DNA of 64,000 bases from Tanytarsus gracilentus (GCA_038502055.1 JAXRKN010000035.1:934501-998500), one strand, 5' to 3'; positions 23,708 through 35,615 are shown, numbered from the stretch's first letter. Program-made: numbers and translations. Notes: generated by a model from the sequence alone, not told the origin.

Positions 23708-24646
23708 ATGAAGTTTTTAATTTTTCTCTTCTTAATTACATCAAAATTTTTAATTTCAACTGCATTAGAAATCGAGTGCAGATACGCTGAAACCAATTTT
23801 GACATTATCGGCAAGAAGTACACTTGCAATGCTGAAGTTACAAAATCATCGACAGTAAAAGTCATCACAAAAGTTACAGGAAATCACATCGATGGTAATT
23901 AAAGTCGAAATAAATTTTATTTAATTAAACAAATTCCAAATTCAGGCAGAAACAACTCAAACATCGAAGTCGTGTCCTTCATTCATCAAAAGCAAGTCAA
24001 CACAATTCCCGAAAATCTCCTCAAATTCTTTCCCAACATGATCGGACTCGAAATCTCCGACGGCAGCGTCAGCAACTTAACCGGAACCGAACTCCAAAGC
24101 TATCCCAAACTCAAAATGCTCCAACTCGATTTCAATCAAATCACTCGAATACCCGGAAATTTCTTTCAATCCAATCCGGAATTGATTTCGGTGAGCTTCA
24201 AGTCGAATTGGATTAAATCCATCGGTCAACAATTGCTGAATCGATTGAGGCAACTTCAATTTTTAAACTTCAACTTTAATCAGTGCATCAGCACAATTTC
24301 GAACAGACCCAATCAAGTTCCATCGATTGTGAGAGCACTGAGACGCGATTGCATGGACGACGAAGCTGTTAAGACGACAAATGAAGATTTAGAGGAAATG
24401 CTGCGTTCAATGCAGTACGATAATGATCGTTTAATGAGAAGTGTTGAGAGAATTTTGAGGGAAAATGAGAGCATGAAGGAGAACGTGAGAAGTTTGATGG
24501 ACAATTTTAGAAGATTTCGAAGCGGAAATTGTGAATGCAGAAGTGCATTGAGTGGCGATGATGAGGAGTCGAGGAATGCGGATGAAATTGAAGTGACGAC
24601 GGTTAGAGGTGAAGATGAGAAGATTTTGAACAATTCAACGGATTAA
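23708..24646 (+). CDS. Secreted LRR protein with coiled coil, two exons, 295 aa
   Basis: Join 23708-23894, 23946-24646. The 51-bp intron has a GTAATT donor and a TTCAG acceptor, and the split glycine codon keeps the frame. A signal peptide (1-19) precedes C24/C40 and VTGNH at 56-60. About five leucine-rich repeats follow (roughly 70-176, e.g. LKMLQLDFNQITRIPGNFF), then C176/C198 and a heptad coiled coil (~204-255) that ends in a C-x-C pair (GNCECRS). The tail is acidic. It matches the upstream gene in domain order and cysteine spacing but lacks its ~400-residue Ser/Thr stalk. Secretion is predicted. The C-x-C beside the coil could allow disulfide-linked oligomers; this is inference. Confidence 0.85.
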
Positions 24647-24760
24647 AAATATTTAAAATAAGTTTAATTGAATTTAATTAAAATTTTATAAAAAAATATT
24701 TTCATTTTTGAACTTATAAAAAATTTTAAAAATTTTATTTAAATTTTTTATTACAAAATT

Positions 24761-25090
24761 TTAACAGTTTCGAGGAAAATTCAAAATCACTCTTGGTCTA
24801 CTACTTCTCCTTCCACTCGAGAAACGTGATATAGATGCTCGATACCTAGGTAGATTGACCCTAGAATGTTTTTTACTCCAAAAACATCTTCGTGGAATTT
24901 TAATTTTATTTTCCTTTCTTCGAATATTTTTACTAACTTTGTTTTTTTCAACTCTCAAGTTTATTATTGGTTTTTCTGTTGCAATTTCCTTTTGCACCCA
25001 TTTGCTGTGATGTTTCGGAACTGTTCGTATGCTTAAACTACCAGCAAAGGTCAAAAGAATGACGAGAAAAATTATTAAGAAAATTTTCAT
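24761..25090 (-). CDS. Small basic secreted peptide, 109 aa, unknown function
   Basis: The ATG at 25,090 is preferred over an in-frame ATG at 25,150 because it opens a clear signal peptide (MKIFLIIFLVILLTFAGS). The mature ~90 residues are very rich in Lys and Arg, contain only two cysteines (C69, C109), and have several dibasic or multibasic sites (IRRKENK, PRRC, SGRR). The gene is convergent with the second LRR gene, 114 bp from its stop, and AATAAA (minus, near 24,752) follows closely. No family is recognised. It could be a processed peptide precursor, an antimicrobial-like peptide or a chance open frame. The hydrophobic start is the main support. Confidence 0.45.
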   Translation of the reverse strand: MKIFLIIFLVILLTFAGSLSIRTVPKHHSKWVQKEIATEKPIINLRVEKNKVSKNIRRKENKIKIPRRCFWSKKHSRVNLPRYRASISRFSSGRRSSRPRVILNFPRNC

Positions 25091-25891
25091 CTTTTCTTTT
25101 TGATTGAGACGAAAATACGCAGTTGCAGTCAAGGGTTGAGAAACTTGCATGATTCGCAATTTTTGTGAATATCGAAAAAATATTTCTCAATTTTCAAATT
25201 ATCCAACTGAAATTTATGGAAATGTCCCAACCCATGTTTAAAAGTTTTCATTCGATTGGTGAAAAATTAAAGAATTTGAAATTAAAAAATACGTTAGAGA
25301 ATTTTAATTAAAGAAGAAAAATGAATAAAAATTTAAAATAAAATTTAAAAAAATATTTTGATTTATTATTTTTTAATAAATTTATTTTTCTTCCAAGAAA
25401 CTTCCAACCTTAATCCCATTAACCTCCATCCTCTTCGACATCCTACAATAAATTTCTTCATGCTTTCACTCTTTTATGCACAAAAATACTTTTTTCAATC
25501 TTAAATCATAAATATTTCAGAAAGTCACCAGGATGTGCACACACGGCAGTTAAATTGTGCATTTTACAATGCGAGGCGCAATAAACAATGTCAGCGTGGC
25601 GAATTTTAAGCGATGCAATAAATTTCTGCGATATTTATGGTGGATTTTGTGTCCTTCGAGTGGCATTGTGAATTTTTGCGGTTTTCTGAGAATTTTTTAC
25701 ATTTTTTAATCTCGACCCACACGAAAATTTCTTGAATCTCCACCTGATGTTTTTGCCCTTTCTAAAAAATCCATCGCAACAATAAATTTTTTACCGCAAT
25801 TCTATTAACATCAACCAGCTGAGCTCACCATCAATATTTTTTTCGCAAGTCCAGAATCAATTTTTTTATTTCCTCGTTAATCATATTCGAC

Positions 25892-26015
25892 CAGAGATGG
25901 GCAATTACATTGAAATCGAGTTAAAATTACATTACAAAAAATTAATAACATTTTAATACAAAATTCATGGAATTTCCCATAATCAATTTAATTTTTTTGT
26001 AACTCCCCATCTCTG
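25892..26015. mobile_element. hAT-type MITE-like element, 124 bp
   Basis: It starts CAGAGATGGGCAATTACA and ends TGTAACTCCCCATCTCTG, near-perfect inverted ends of about 18 bp. The eight flanking bases (TATTCGAC left, CATTCGCT right) agree at five positions, as expected for an old 8-bp target duplication of the hAT superfamily. There is no coding capacity. Confidence 0.7.
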
Positions 26016-26388
26016 CATTCGCTTTCTAGCTGAGATTTTTATCTAATGATCGACTATGCGATGAACTATTATTATGGTATTCGATGTCTAACGGCATTCT
26101 ATGCCGGGGCCTAGGAAAGATCACTTTGATGATAAATTACAATCATTTGAGGGAGAGAGAGAGAATTTATTGTTATAGTTTTGCGATAACGAGCAATTTT
26201 ACGGAGCTTTAAAAAATGTTGCATAAGTTGTGCAATGAGATTGAGATAATGAATATGAATAAAAAGGAATTTGATGGATGAAAGATTGAAAAAATGTTTT
26301 ATTAACTTTTTATGATTAAATTTATTTCTTTGGTTTATTAAAACTTAGTAGGAAAAAAAGGAAATTTGTGAGTTAAGAAAATAAAAAT

Positions 26389-26533
26389 CAGAGATGGGGA
26401 ATTACAAAAAATTTTATGTAATTTTAATTTAATTTTTAGAAATTATATGAATTTTGTATGAAAATGTAATTAATTAAATTTAATTTTTTGTAATGTAATT
26501 TTTACTCGATTGAAATGTATTTTTCCATTTCTG
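26389..26533. mobile_element. hAT-type MITE-like element, second copy, 145 bp
   Basis: It starts CAGAGATGGGGAATTACA and ends with the diverged inverse ATACATTTCAATCG-like sequence and CCATTTCTG. Same family as the element 400 bp upstream. The target duplication is not clear. Confidence 0.6.
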
Positions 26534-29185
26534 TGCATAAATCAAGAAAAATCATCGATCTAAAATTTTTATTTTTAATAAATTAAAATTTCAAAAAATT
26601 AAAAAAAATTTAAAAAAAATTTAAAATATTAAAAAACAATTTTTCAAGAAAATTAATTAAAAGTTAATTAAATTCAATATTTTCCACCTTCAAATCTTCA
26701 ATCTTACATAATTTTTTCGATCCACCTAATTTTTATTCACTCAATAATAATGAAAGTCTCGCTAAATTTACAAATTACACTTCTAACATTCAAAGTGGGC
26801 TGAGTTCAATATAATTTTCATCATAAAACCCAACATTCGACATAAATTGCCTCAAACGCTCACAACTTTTTTCATGCATCGACTGACATTCAATATGTCA
26901 ATTTTAGTGAGTTAAAAATTCGTCAGCGATTATCGTAAAAAAAACTTTTAGACTTCCCAAAAAATAAAAAGTTGATCATAAAATTTTATGATAACAATGC
27001 GCGACCACCTACGCTCGAATCGTCTTCGGCATTTTCGAGATTTATCGTTTAAAGTGATTTAAATTGTAACAGAAGAAAAAGACAAAAGAAATCTCTCGAC
27101 GAGGTGTGTCAGGAACAATATGAGAAATTTTTATTTATTAGAAGGCAAATGCGGTTCTAATAGAGCTCTTCCCTCCTTAAAAATAGAGCTGGCGGTGCTG
27201 ACGGGCATGCAAATTGAATGGAGCTTGTAATAATATGTAATTAACATGTCATGCGATGTTTGTTTATGGGATAGAGCAAGATGATGAGGAAGAGTTGGGT
27301 TAATTTATGGTCTTGAGGCTGGAGAGGAGGGAAAAATTTAGTTGTGGAGTTTTAAATATGTTTGAATGAGGTTTAGAGGGTCAAAAAAATGGGTTTGAAA
27401 ATTAAAGTAATTTTAAAGATCAAAAATTAATTTGGAGTTCAAAAAATAATTTTTAACAAAATAATTTTTAAGTTTAAAAATATTTTAAAATGTAAAAAAA
27501 ATTATTTTGAACTTTAATTGAATTTTTTTAAGTTCAAAAATAAATTTAAAAATCAAAAAATAATTCTTAAGAATCGTTTTAAAAATCTAAATTTAAGTCT
27601 TTAAATTTTTCACATTACCCTCACAACAATAAAGATCAAGTTGCACCCAATTCTCGTCTCATATTCTCCACCATCAACTCTCCAGCTCTGATAATTAATT
27701 AAATCTTATGACTTTACAGCACACTCAATTTACCTAATTCAACCATTAAACTATCAACTCAAGCCTACAGAGTCTCACTTGCAGTTTTTTTTTCTGCGTG
27801 CTGCTCCTAAAATAGATCAACTCCACTGTCATACAGATGTTGATTTATTAACCAGTTATTGCACATGCGCACTCGCACACGTTAATTAATTGCAATTCTG
27901 AGGTGGAGAAATAATTCATTAATTTTTTTTTCTTCGAAGAGATTTAAATGATTAAATTTTTCTGCTCGCTTATTGAAATTGTGTGTCGAGTTAATTGAAC
28001 TACTGTAAATTAAGATATCGATGACTATCTGAATGATGGATTTTTGTGTGGGATTAAGATGACATGAAAAAAGTGAATTCTCAATGCTTAAAACCTGTCG
28101 AGTCAAAATGACAAATTGACAGCGCGATCTGCCACTGGAAAATCTCGAATTTATTCATTTAATTTTTTCAAATAATTAAATTTAGTTAAAAAAATATAAA
28201 AGTCAGAAACTTTACGACTTCAACTTAATTTTGTCACCATTCGCGGATTTTTATTTGCAATTTTTATCACTTTATGATAATCACGTTCATTTAGCTTTTA
28301 ATTGTTTATTTATGTCCTTAAATTTACCCCCGAAGAAAGTCCGCGCTCACACGTTTAATTATGATTGAAAACGAGTTTACGTAAAACACTCTTCGAGGCC
28401 TAACGAAAAGTCATTAAAACATTTTTTTTGCACATAAAAACTTTTATGAATTTTTATGGATGTGAAAAAAATCTCAACAATGTTTCGAGCCGAGAAGACA
28501 TAAAAAGTAATTATAAACGCTAGAAATATTAATAAAAAAAATTGCTGCTAATGGCGATGGAAAAATTAATTAATTTACTGATCGATTCGAGAAAATCGCG
28601 AGGTAATTTGTCGAGCGTCAACAAAGTTGGAATTTATTGGGAATTAATGTAAAAATTTATGTGACAATTTTTATTTAATAAGTTTAAAAATTTAGAATGA
28701 TTTAAACAAATTTATTTAATTTATTTAAAAAATTTAAATAAATAAAAATTTAATTTAAGTTGAAATCTTCAAAATCGCTTAAAAATAAATTTAATCAAAA
28801 AAATTTCATTAATTTATGCATAAACCATTTTATCTCTCCCCTCAAAAAAAATCAATCAAGTTGACATCTTACAATCAAATATCCAAAAAAGTCTTAATTA
28901 ACATCAGCCCTACAGCATGTGCCGTAACATGAGCTTAATTTATTACACAATCGAACATTTCTTTGTCTATCTTTAGCATAAACAATTTTTCTACATTTTT
29001 TGATAAATTGACACAATTTATTTTTGTCTTAATTGGCATCACCTTAAAAAAATCAATGTGATGTGACAATCGAAAGGTTGAAGGACTTTTTTTGATGTTG
29101 AATGATAAAAAAAAGTTTTCAAATCTCAGACGAGAAAAAGTTGTTCGTTTAATTGAATTAAAAAATATAAAAATAAAATAAGAGC

Positions 29186-29363
29186 AAAAAATAATTTTTT
29201 CCAGACTTCGACGAGTCTCGAACTCAGGACTCGAGTGAACACTAAAAATTTCAATGTAAAAAAATTCTTAAAACAAAAAATAATTTTTTCGAGACTTCGA
29301 CGAGTCTCGAACTCAGGACTCGAGTGAACACTAAAAATTTCAATCCAAAAAATTTCTCAAATC
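29186..29363. repeat. 89-bp direct tandem duplication with a tRNA B-box-like core
   Basis: Two copies spaced 89 bp apart, nearly identical over GACTTCGACGAGTCTCGAAC and the following TCAGGACTCGAGTGAACAC. On the minus strand the core reads GAGTTCGAGACTC, like a tRNA T-arm/B box. It does not fold as a complete tRNA. Confidence 0.75.
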
Positions 29364-31796
29364 AAGAAATTTCCCCAAAAAAATTGGCTGAACACAAATT
29401 TGTGTTGCCAGAACCTTGGCAGTCGCAAATGATATTTATATTCTTTTGTAAATTATAAACTTAAATTACTCGAACAATTCAAATGCTCTCAATTACGTTT
29501 ATTACCCGGATGTAATGCCGTAAGAAGTGCCATGAAATGTACCGAGCTATTTTGAAAATACACTCTGACTCGATAAGAAATGCATTTCGGGAAGGAAATG
29601 CATTGGTGAGCAGTATTTAGGAATTCAGACCACCGAAAGAATAAGGCGGCAGAATCGCTATATAAAGTAGAGTCATTGACAAAAATGTGCTTGTGAAGTA
29701 TAAGTCGGAGAAAATAGAATGAAAAGTGGGAATTTTATTCGATGTGTGGAGTTGAATGAAAACGAGGTGGAATGTGGAACTTGTCGTATATTCTGATTTT
29801 TTGATACTGACTTTTCACTAAAAAATAATTTTAAAAAATTAACTAAAGAAAATATTTTAACAAATTTATCTAAAAAAATATTTTAAAAATTTATTTTTAA
29901 AAATCTGAAAAAATTTATGTTAAAAAAATCTGAAAATATTTATGTTAACAAAATATTTAAAAAAAATTATTTTTACAAATTTATTTTAAAAATTTTAACC
30001 CTCTCAATTTTTTCCACTCTTCACGTTTCACTCTCAAATCCTTCCTCAACTCAATTCGCCGCTAAAACTTCACTTCACTAGTAACCTTGTCTTATGCAAT
30101 ATTCCGATAATCGTGTGCGACAAAAAACAACTTTCAAGCTCTTGGTGCGCGCGTACAATTAATTGGCCCGAGTGTGTCACACACGAAAAAAACTGTCTTG
30201 CTGCAGAAAAAAAATCAATCAAGTTTATCGGCAGAGCGAATGAGATAAAAGTTACAAGACATTAAAGTGAGACTCGGTTATGCATGAACGAGTCGAGGAA
30301 GAAACTTTAAAACTTTTTTATTATATTTTATTTTATAATTTTTAATCTTTTTTACCTCACAAGAAGTTTCTCACACTTTTCATATTTCCCTCGAAAAAAA
30401 AGTATAAAAAAATTCTTTTATTGTTTTATAAATTTCTGCCCATTAAAATAAATTTATTTCCCATCATAAAAAGTAAATTTAAGAAATCAACACAAAAGAC
30501 TTCAACGAGCGGAGAAACAAGAAAAACTTTTCTCTTTCACACAGAATTTAATAAAAACCTCACGAATTTCAAATGAAGCAAACAATTTTCATTATCACGT
30601 AAATCCGTTCTACATTAAATTTCTTGTTGTTGATGCGAAGACGAAGAGAAAACAAAATTCTTCAAACAAATTCTAAGCGACAATCGAGATGAGATGTTTC
30701 CACACCTAATTATCTTCAATTTGTGACGCGGCACAGAAGTTCGAAAACACCGAAAAGAGAATCTTTGACGAAAATTGATATTTTATAGTCGAATGGAATT
30801 TCTTAATTCGTCTTGGCATGTAATCAAATCAAACAGTTATCGAGAGGTAGAATTTTTTCGATTTTAAGGGGTGAGAAACTCAGGATGTTCAAAAATTTGA
30901 ATTTTAAAAATTTTAAAACATTAAAAAAATGTCACAAAATAAATAAAATAAAATTTCATGAAAACCCAAGTTTCAACCCCCTTTAAAAATAAACCTCAAA
31001 TCCGATCAACCAAGACCTTTCGGCATTTTTCAACTCTTGTTACACAAAACTTGTCACTCTGTTGTTCAAACGACGATTTTAATTAAATTTTACGCACCTC
31101 AAAATTTTAATTTTTTCACTTCACCAATTTTCGAATTGATTTTTTATAGCGAAATCAGGAACTGAAATGAAAAGCGTGAATTTGTGATGTAAAGCTCTTA
31201 AATTTCTCATTAATCTTTCAAATTCTTTTCACACACAACAAAAAAACTCGCAAAGTTCATTAATAAATTTTTTCTCATTTCACTCTCGAAAAAAATCTTA
31301 AGTGCACTCATTAGACTTAAAAAGTACTCAAGAATTCTTTTTCACGCTCACATTCGCCTCGAAAGCGATTAATTTGAGTTTCTTAATCATCCGCGGTGCG
31401 TCATATTAACATATTACAAAGTTCTTTCCTGCTTCGGCCATTAATCAACCTAAATTCTCTCTCAAATTCGACATTTTGTGTCAATTATTATGAAGTGTTT
31501 TATTTTCTTCTAAAGAGTTCGTTGAACGCTTTAAAAAAAATGTTTCAAAACCCACACGTGGGTGTTGCCGCGTAACCCACTGTAACAGATCGGTATTGAA
31601 AGTCATTTTGGGGAAGCCTTTTAGGAGAAGTCTTGGGGAAGCCTTTTAGGTGAAGCCTTGGGGAAGCCTTATAGGGGAAGCCTTACCTTACGATGTTGAC
31701 TCTTCCGTGGTTGAAATATAAATGAGCTTGAGAGAGAAAATTTTTGCCTTATATATGAAAAATTGGGGAGGGCTTAGAGAAATCATTTTAGAGAAG

Positions 31797-32003
31797 TTAT
31801 TTTCCATTATGTTCCATTTTCCATCATGTTCCATTTTCCATCATGTTCCATTTTCCATCATGTTCCATTTTCCATCATGTTCCATTTTCCATCATGTTCC
31901 ATTTTCCATCATGTTCCATTTTCCATCATGTTCCATTTTCCATCATGTTCCATTTTCCATCATGTTCCACTTTCCACCATGTTCCATTTTCCATCATGTT
32001 CCA
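31797..32003. repeat. 17-bp minisatellite, about 12 copies
   Basis: The unit GTTCCATTTTCCATCAT repeats every 17 bp from 31,808 to 31,995 with very few changes. Open frames across it only encode a repeated Phe/His/Pro/Ser peptide and are not genes. Confidence 0.95.
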
Positions 32004-32220
32004 CTAGCAACCAATTCCTGGTCCAATCCCGAGTTCAACGATACCCATGAAGCCATATAAGTGCAATTTTGTATGAAAAATGGACATTATGGCTGTCCGT
32101 GGCACGACCTATGGTCATGACCCAAAAAATTCCTAAAATGGGCTAAACTAGAGCCACAGAGCTACCATTTGGCGAAAACCCGAAGTCTCTAGCTGGTCTA
32201 GGGGCTGAGATCTCGATGGA

Positions 32221-32259
32221 ACAGACGGACAGACGACAGACGACAGACGACAGACGACG
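32221..32259. repeat. GACAGAC microsatellite
   Basis: ACAGACGGACAGACGACAGA and further CGACAGA units near the right end of the element. Such tracts are common near the ends of insect repeats. Confidence 0.85.
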
Positions 32260-32574
32260 GAAATGCGAGCATATAAGCGTTACCACACTAGTGTGGGTTA
32301 CGCTAAAAAGTCGAAAGAGAAGAAGCGTTCAATGATTGCACAACACATGGTCGGTAACGTCCGAAAAAAAAATTATGAGAGAATAGAAAGAAGAAACGAG
32401 TTAAAGAAAATGATTATTGCTCTACTCGCTGATGGTCAATAAAAGTTGATTTTATTACGCTCGAAGAGAATTCGAGGAAATTTTGAGCGATGAGTGGAAC
32501 AAATCTGGTTACTAATCTGGGGGCAATGTTTGATTAATTTTTATTAGGGTCGAAATTTGAGTTCTTGAAAAAAT

Positions 32575-32778
32575 GGGTGTTGGGAAATTTTGCCCAGTGG
32601 ACTTTTTACCCTTGGGTAATTTGGCTTTTTGAAAAAATTTCAAAAATTGCAAAAAATAAAAATCTTTGAATAAAAAAAATTGCCCATTGGACATTTGACA
32701 CTTGGGTAATTTGGATTTTTGAACATTTTTAAACATAACCAAAAATTTAGGGTAAATTTTCCATGTGTATTTTGACCC
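32575..32778. repeat. Dispersed GGGTG...CCC module, multi-box copy
   Basis: It starts GGGTGTTGGGAAATTTTGCC with CAGTGGACTTTTTACCC, repeats TTGCCCATTGGACATTTGAC at 32,680-32,700, and ends with GGTAAATTTTCC and TTTTGACCC. The end is partly the inverse of the start, which suggests a small inverted-repeat element of about 200 bp. Confidence 0.5.
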
Positions 32779-33500
32779 TAATACAAAATTCTAAAAATTT
32801 TAAATACTTTCATAAAATTTTCAATAATTTTAATTTTGCTTTCCCATGTAACGTGAAACGACATAAGCTCAACCATAAATAAATACGGGGAAATAAAATC
32901 TTTTTCGCAATCAATATCAAAATGATTGAAGATGAAACCCGATTTTGGAAAGGGAGAATTTATTCGATTTTTATGCTTGCCTCTCACAAGTTTGCATAAA
33001 ACGATTGTAAATAATCGTCGTAAAGTTTAATTGCAATTGCTTGACTATAAATTTTCCGATCTTCGACTGTTGAAATTTATTTTTATAGTTTTTCATAATT
33101 TTCTTTCATTAAAAATTGGCTTTTAAGGTTTGTTGCGAGTTGATTATGAGCAGACGACCCAATGTCAATTTTAACGCATAATTTATCATCGCATTTCGTG
33201 TCAATGGCATTAACGATGGAAATTTTATTAATTTGACTTCAGATTAAATGAATTTATGGTTCGATTTTTTTTTTTATTGAGAGGATGGGAGAAAAATTTA
33301 TTTATTGCGCCAATGAACGAGAACCGGTTCACTTTTCATTTTACTTCGCTCGATGAAATTTAAATTACAAATTAATCGGAGAGTGAGAAAAATTTAAATG
33401 AGAACCATTGAAATGTTCTTGGGTTTTATTTTAAAAAATTTGTAGATTTTTAAAAAAATTCTTTATTATAATTTAGAAATTTTTAAAATATTTTATAAAA

Positions 33501-33537
33501 GGGGTGCTGACATTTTACCCAAGTAGATATTACCCAC
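33501..33537 (+). repeat. Dispersed GGGTG...CCC module copy
   Basis: GGGGTGCTGACATTTTACCC followed by AAGTAGATATTACCCAC. Same box order as at 16,479. Confidence 0.55.
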
Positions 33538-35574
33538 ATTTCAAAAATTGTAAACAAATGTAGAAAAATCTAAAAATGTATTTTAAAAATTTTCTAGATG
33601 TAAATCCAAAATTTTTTCATCAAAAAATTATGGATCACCCACAAAAAACATCTCATGGCAATGACAAAAAGCCTAGATCCAATTTTTTTCCTCCAAACAA
33701 CTTTATTCAAATATAAAGTTCTTCTTGTTCGATCGATCATCGCCCAGAAGTCGAAAAATGTTTATGTCTCGCATCTGAATAACAAAACAGCTCTCGGAGA
33801 CAGTCAACAAGTCGAGAATTTGATACTCCCGTTCAGCACGAATGATAAATAAATAAATAAAAACTCACCATTATGTTTGTGTTTTGCGGTGGAAAGAACT
33901 TGAATAAATATATAAAAAAAATTTGAGTGCGGCTGAGTCAATTCAATTGTTCAGCTTCAGTTGATTCCCTTCTCTCTCTTTTTTGTTATAAACTTCACTT
34001 GCGAGAATTTAGGAAATTATTAACGATTTTTTTTCTCATAACTTAATGAGATTTCGTCTCGCATGATTCACTGAACTTGACCATCGGTATATTTTTTTCG
34101 AGATTAATAAACTCACAGATCTAATTTTACCATCGTGGTTCTAATGATGATGATTTTCAGCACGTCACGATTGATCGGTAAATGAACATTTGGAGAAAAT
34201 TTTTAACTTTATTTTTCAAGAATATTTTTCTTTAATTTGCGTAATGATTGGATTCAACTCCACACAATAAATCTCCGAAGAGCTCAGCGAGCGGTGAAAA
34301 TGAGTTGTAATGATGCACACGACTTTGCTACTTTCGCCTCAAAACCAACCGCTGTGTATATAAATTATTGCATATCTCGTCTCGCGATAATATTCCAGCA
34401 TCGAACATGCAATGCGTGGTCCTTCAACATCTGCAAAAAAATGAGAAAGTGAAAATTAATAAATGTGCGGTTGCATAATGAGATCGTTTAATAATCTCAT
34501 GTGAATGTGAGAGATAAAAGACGAGATGAAGTCGTAAATAATAATTGATGAAATTATGGAGAGGTAATTAATGAATTATTGAGTAATTTAGATAAAACTG
34601 TTTAATTTTTATTCCCAAATAAGGTTTAAATTTTTAAAATACGTTAAAAAAATCTCATTAATTTTCAATGTTAATCGTTGTAACGTATTTTAAAAATTTG
34701 AATTTTTTTTTGTTCTTAACTGACATTTTTTTTGTTTCCTTTCTAGGGATTAAATTTTGCTGAAGTCATATTCGATGTTTCTCAAAAAAATTTCACTTTC
34801 CTCTAAAAAATCATCACAACATGTTTTGAAGCCATTAAACTTCTCTTTTTTGATCCACACCTTCCATCCAAGTTTATTCAAAATATTAACATTAAATTTT
34901 CGCCTCTTTTAACACTCAACAAAATTCGCACTCAAAACTCTCGTCAATAAAACATTCAACATTAATAATCTATTGGGAGCATCGATCACATAATAAAAAA
35001 ATAAAAAGCGAGCTTTAGCCGCGGTTTGCGCCCACACGCAAAAAAATTTATCTCCGTATAAAGAAAACTTGTTAGATATCGTGGCAATTTTTTTCCCTCG
35101 AGAATTCAATTTATTTCTTCTCTTTTGTCATCTCCGCTTTTTTTCTTTTAAATACCGGTCGAGTACGGAACAATTTTTTTTCGCTATTCAAGTTCATTAA
35201 GCTTCATTAGAAAACCTTTCGTTGTTCTATCGTCGTCCATTCAGACTTCTGTTAATTAATTGTCCAATGATTGGCTTCGAAATCAAAGCGAACGGTTTTG
35301 CTTCCGACAAATTACAGAACTTCAATTTGTAGATGAAAAAAAGTTTAATTGATTTTCGAGAAATGCAACGGATGTTGGGGAAAATAATCAAGGAGGGCAA
35401 TTTGTGTTGATTTAAGAGTGGAGACAATTTATGTGTTGGTAATTTTGATAATTTGGAATTTTGTCGTTTGAAAAAGTTAATTAGAAAAATCAATTTTTGT
35501 TGAAAATTCTAACAGAATATTTTTGATCTATTTAGGTTTAAGAAACTGAAATATTATGAGTTGAAAAATTATGA

Positions 35575-35615
35575 CGAACCTAGGAGGGTTTCGAACCAAG
35601 GTCGTGTTATCCTAA
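35575..35615 (-). other. tRNA B-box-like fragment (possible SINE remnant)
   Basis: On the minus strand, ACGACCTTGGTTCGAAACCC matches the B-box consensus GGTTCGANNCC. The flanking sequence does not give a five-pair T stem or an A box, so it is not a functional tRNA gene. Confidence 0.3.

Larger units (their letters stand above)
25091..31546. other. Spacer without recognised genes
   Basis: About 6.4 kb with no convincing coding sequence on either strand; longer open frames have AT-rich random composition. It contains two MITE-like copies (25,892 and 26,389) and an 89-bp direct duplication (29,186). AT-rich patches (27.36-27.6, 28.68-28.8, 29.83-30.0 kb) alternate with more complex blocks. Confidence 0.5.
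31547..32303. mobile_element. Non-autonomous element with minisatellites
   Basis: The left end reads AACCCACACGTGGGTGTTG and the right end, inverted, AACCCACACTAGTGTGGTAAC. The motif GCGTAACCCAC also occurs at 31,570 and inverted at 32,293-32,303. Inside, in order: a 26-bp repeat based on GGGGAAGCCTTTTAGG (31,610-31,687), a 17-bp minisatellite (31,797-32,003), a core shared with the 12.2-kb element, and a GACAGAC microsatellite. No coding capacity is recognised. No target duplication is certain. Confidence 0.6.

Noticed and set aside
25091..25159. Upstream extension of the small basic peptide, starting at 25,150 or earlier
   Set aside because: It would place a polar stretch before the signal peptide; the ATG at 25,090 gives a normal secretory start.
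31722..32060. Open frame encoding a repeated Phe-His-Pro-Ser peptide
   Set aside because: It is only the translation of a 17-bp minisatellite; several frames are open across it and there is no start context or domain.
35575..35615. tRNA gene
   Set aside because: A B-box-like motif is present, but the T stem pairs over only two bases and there is no A box, anticodon arm or terminator at the right distance.
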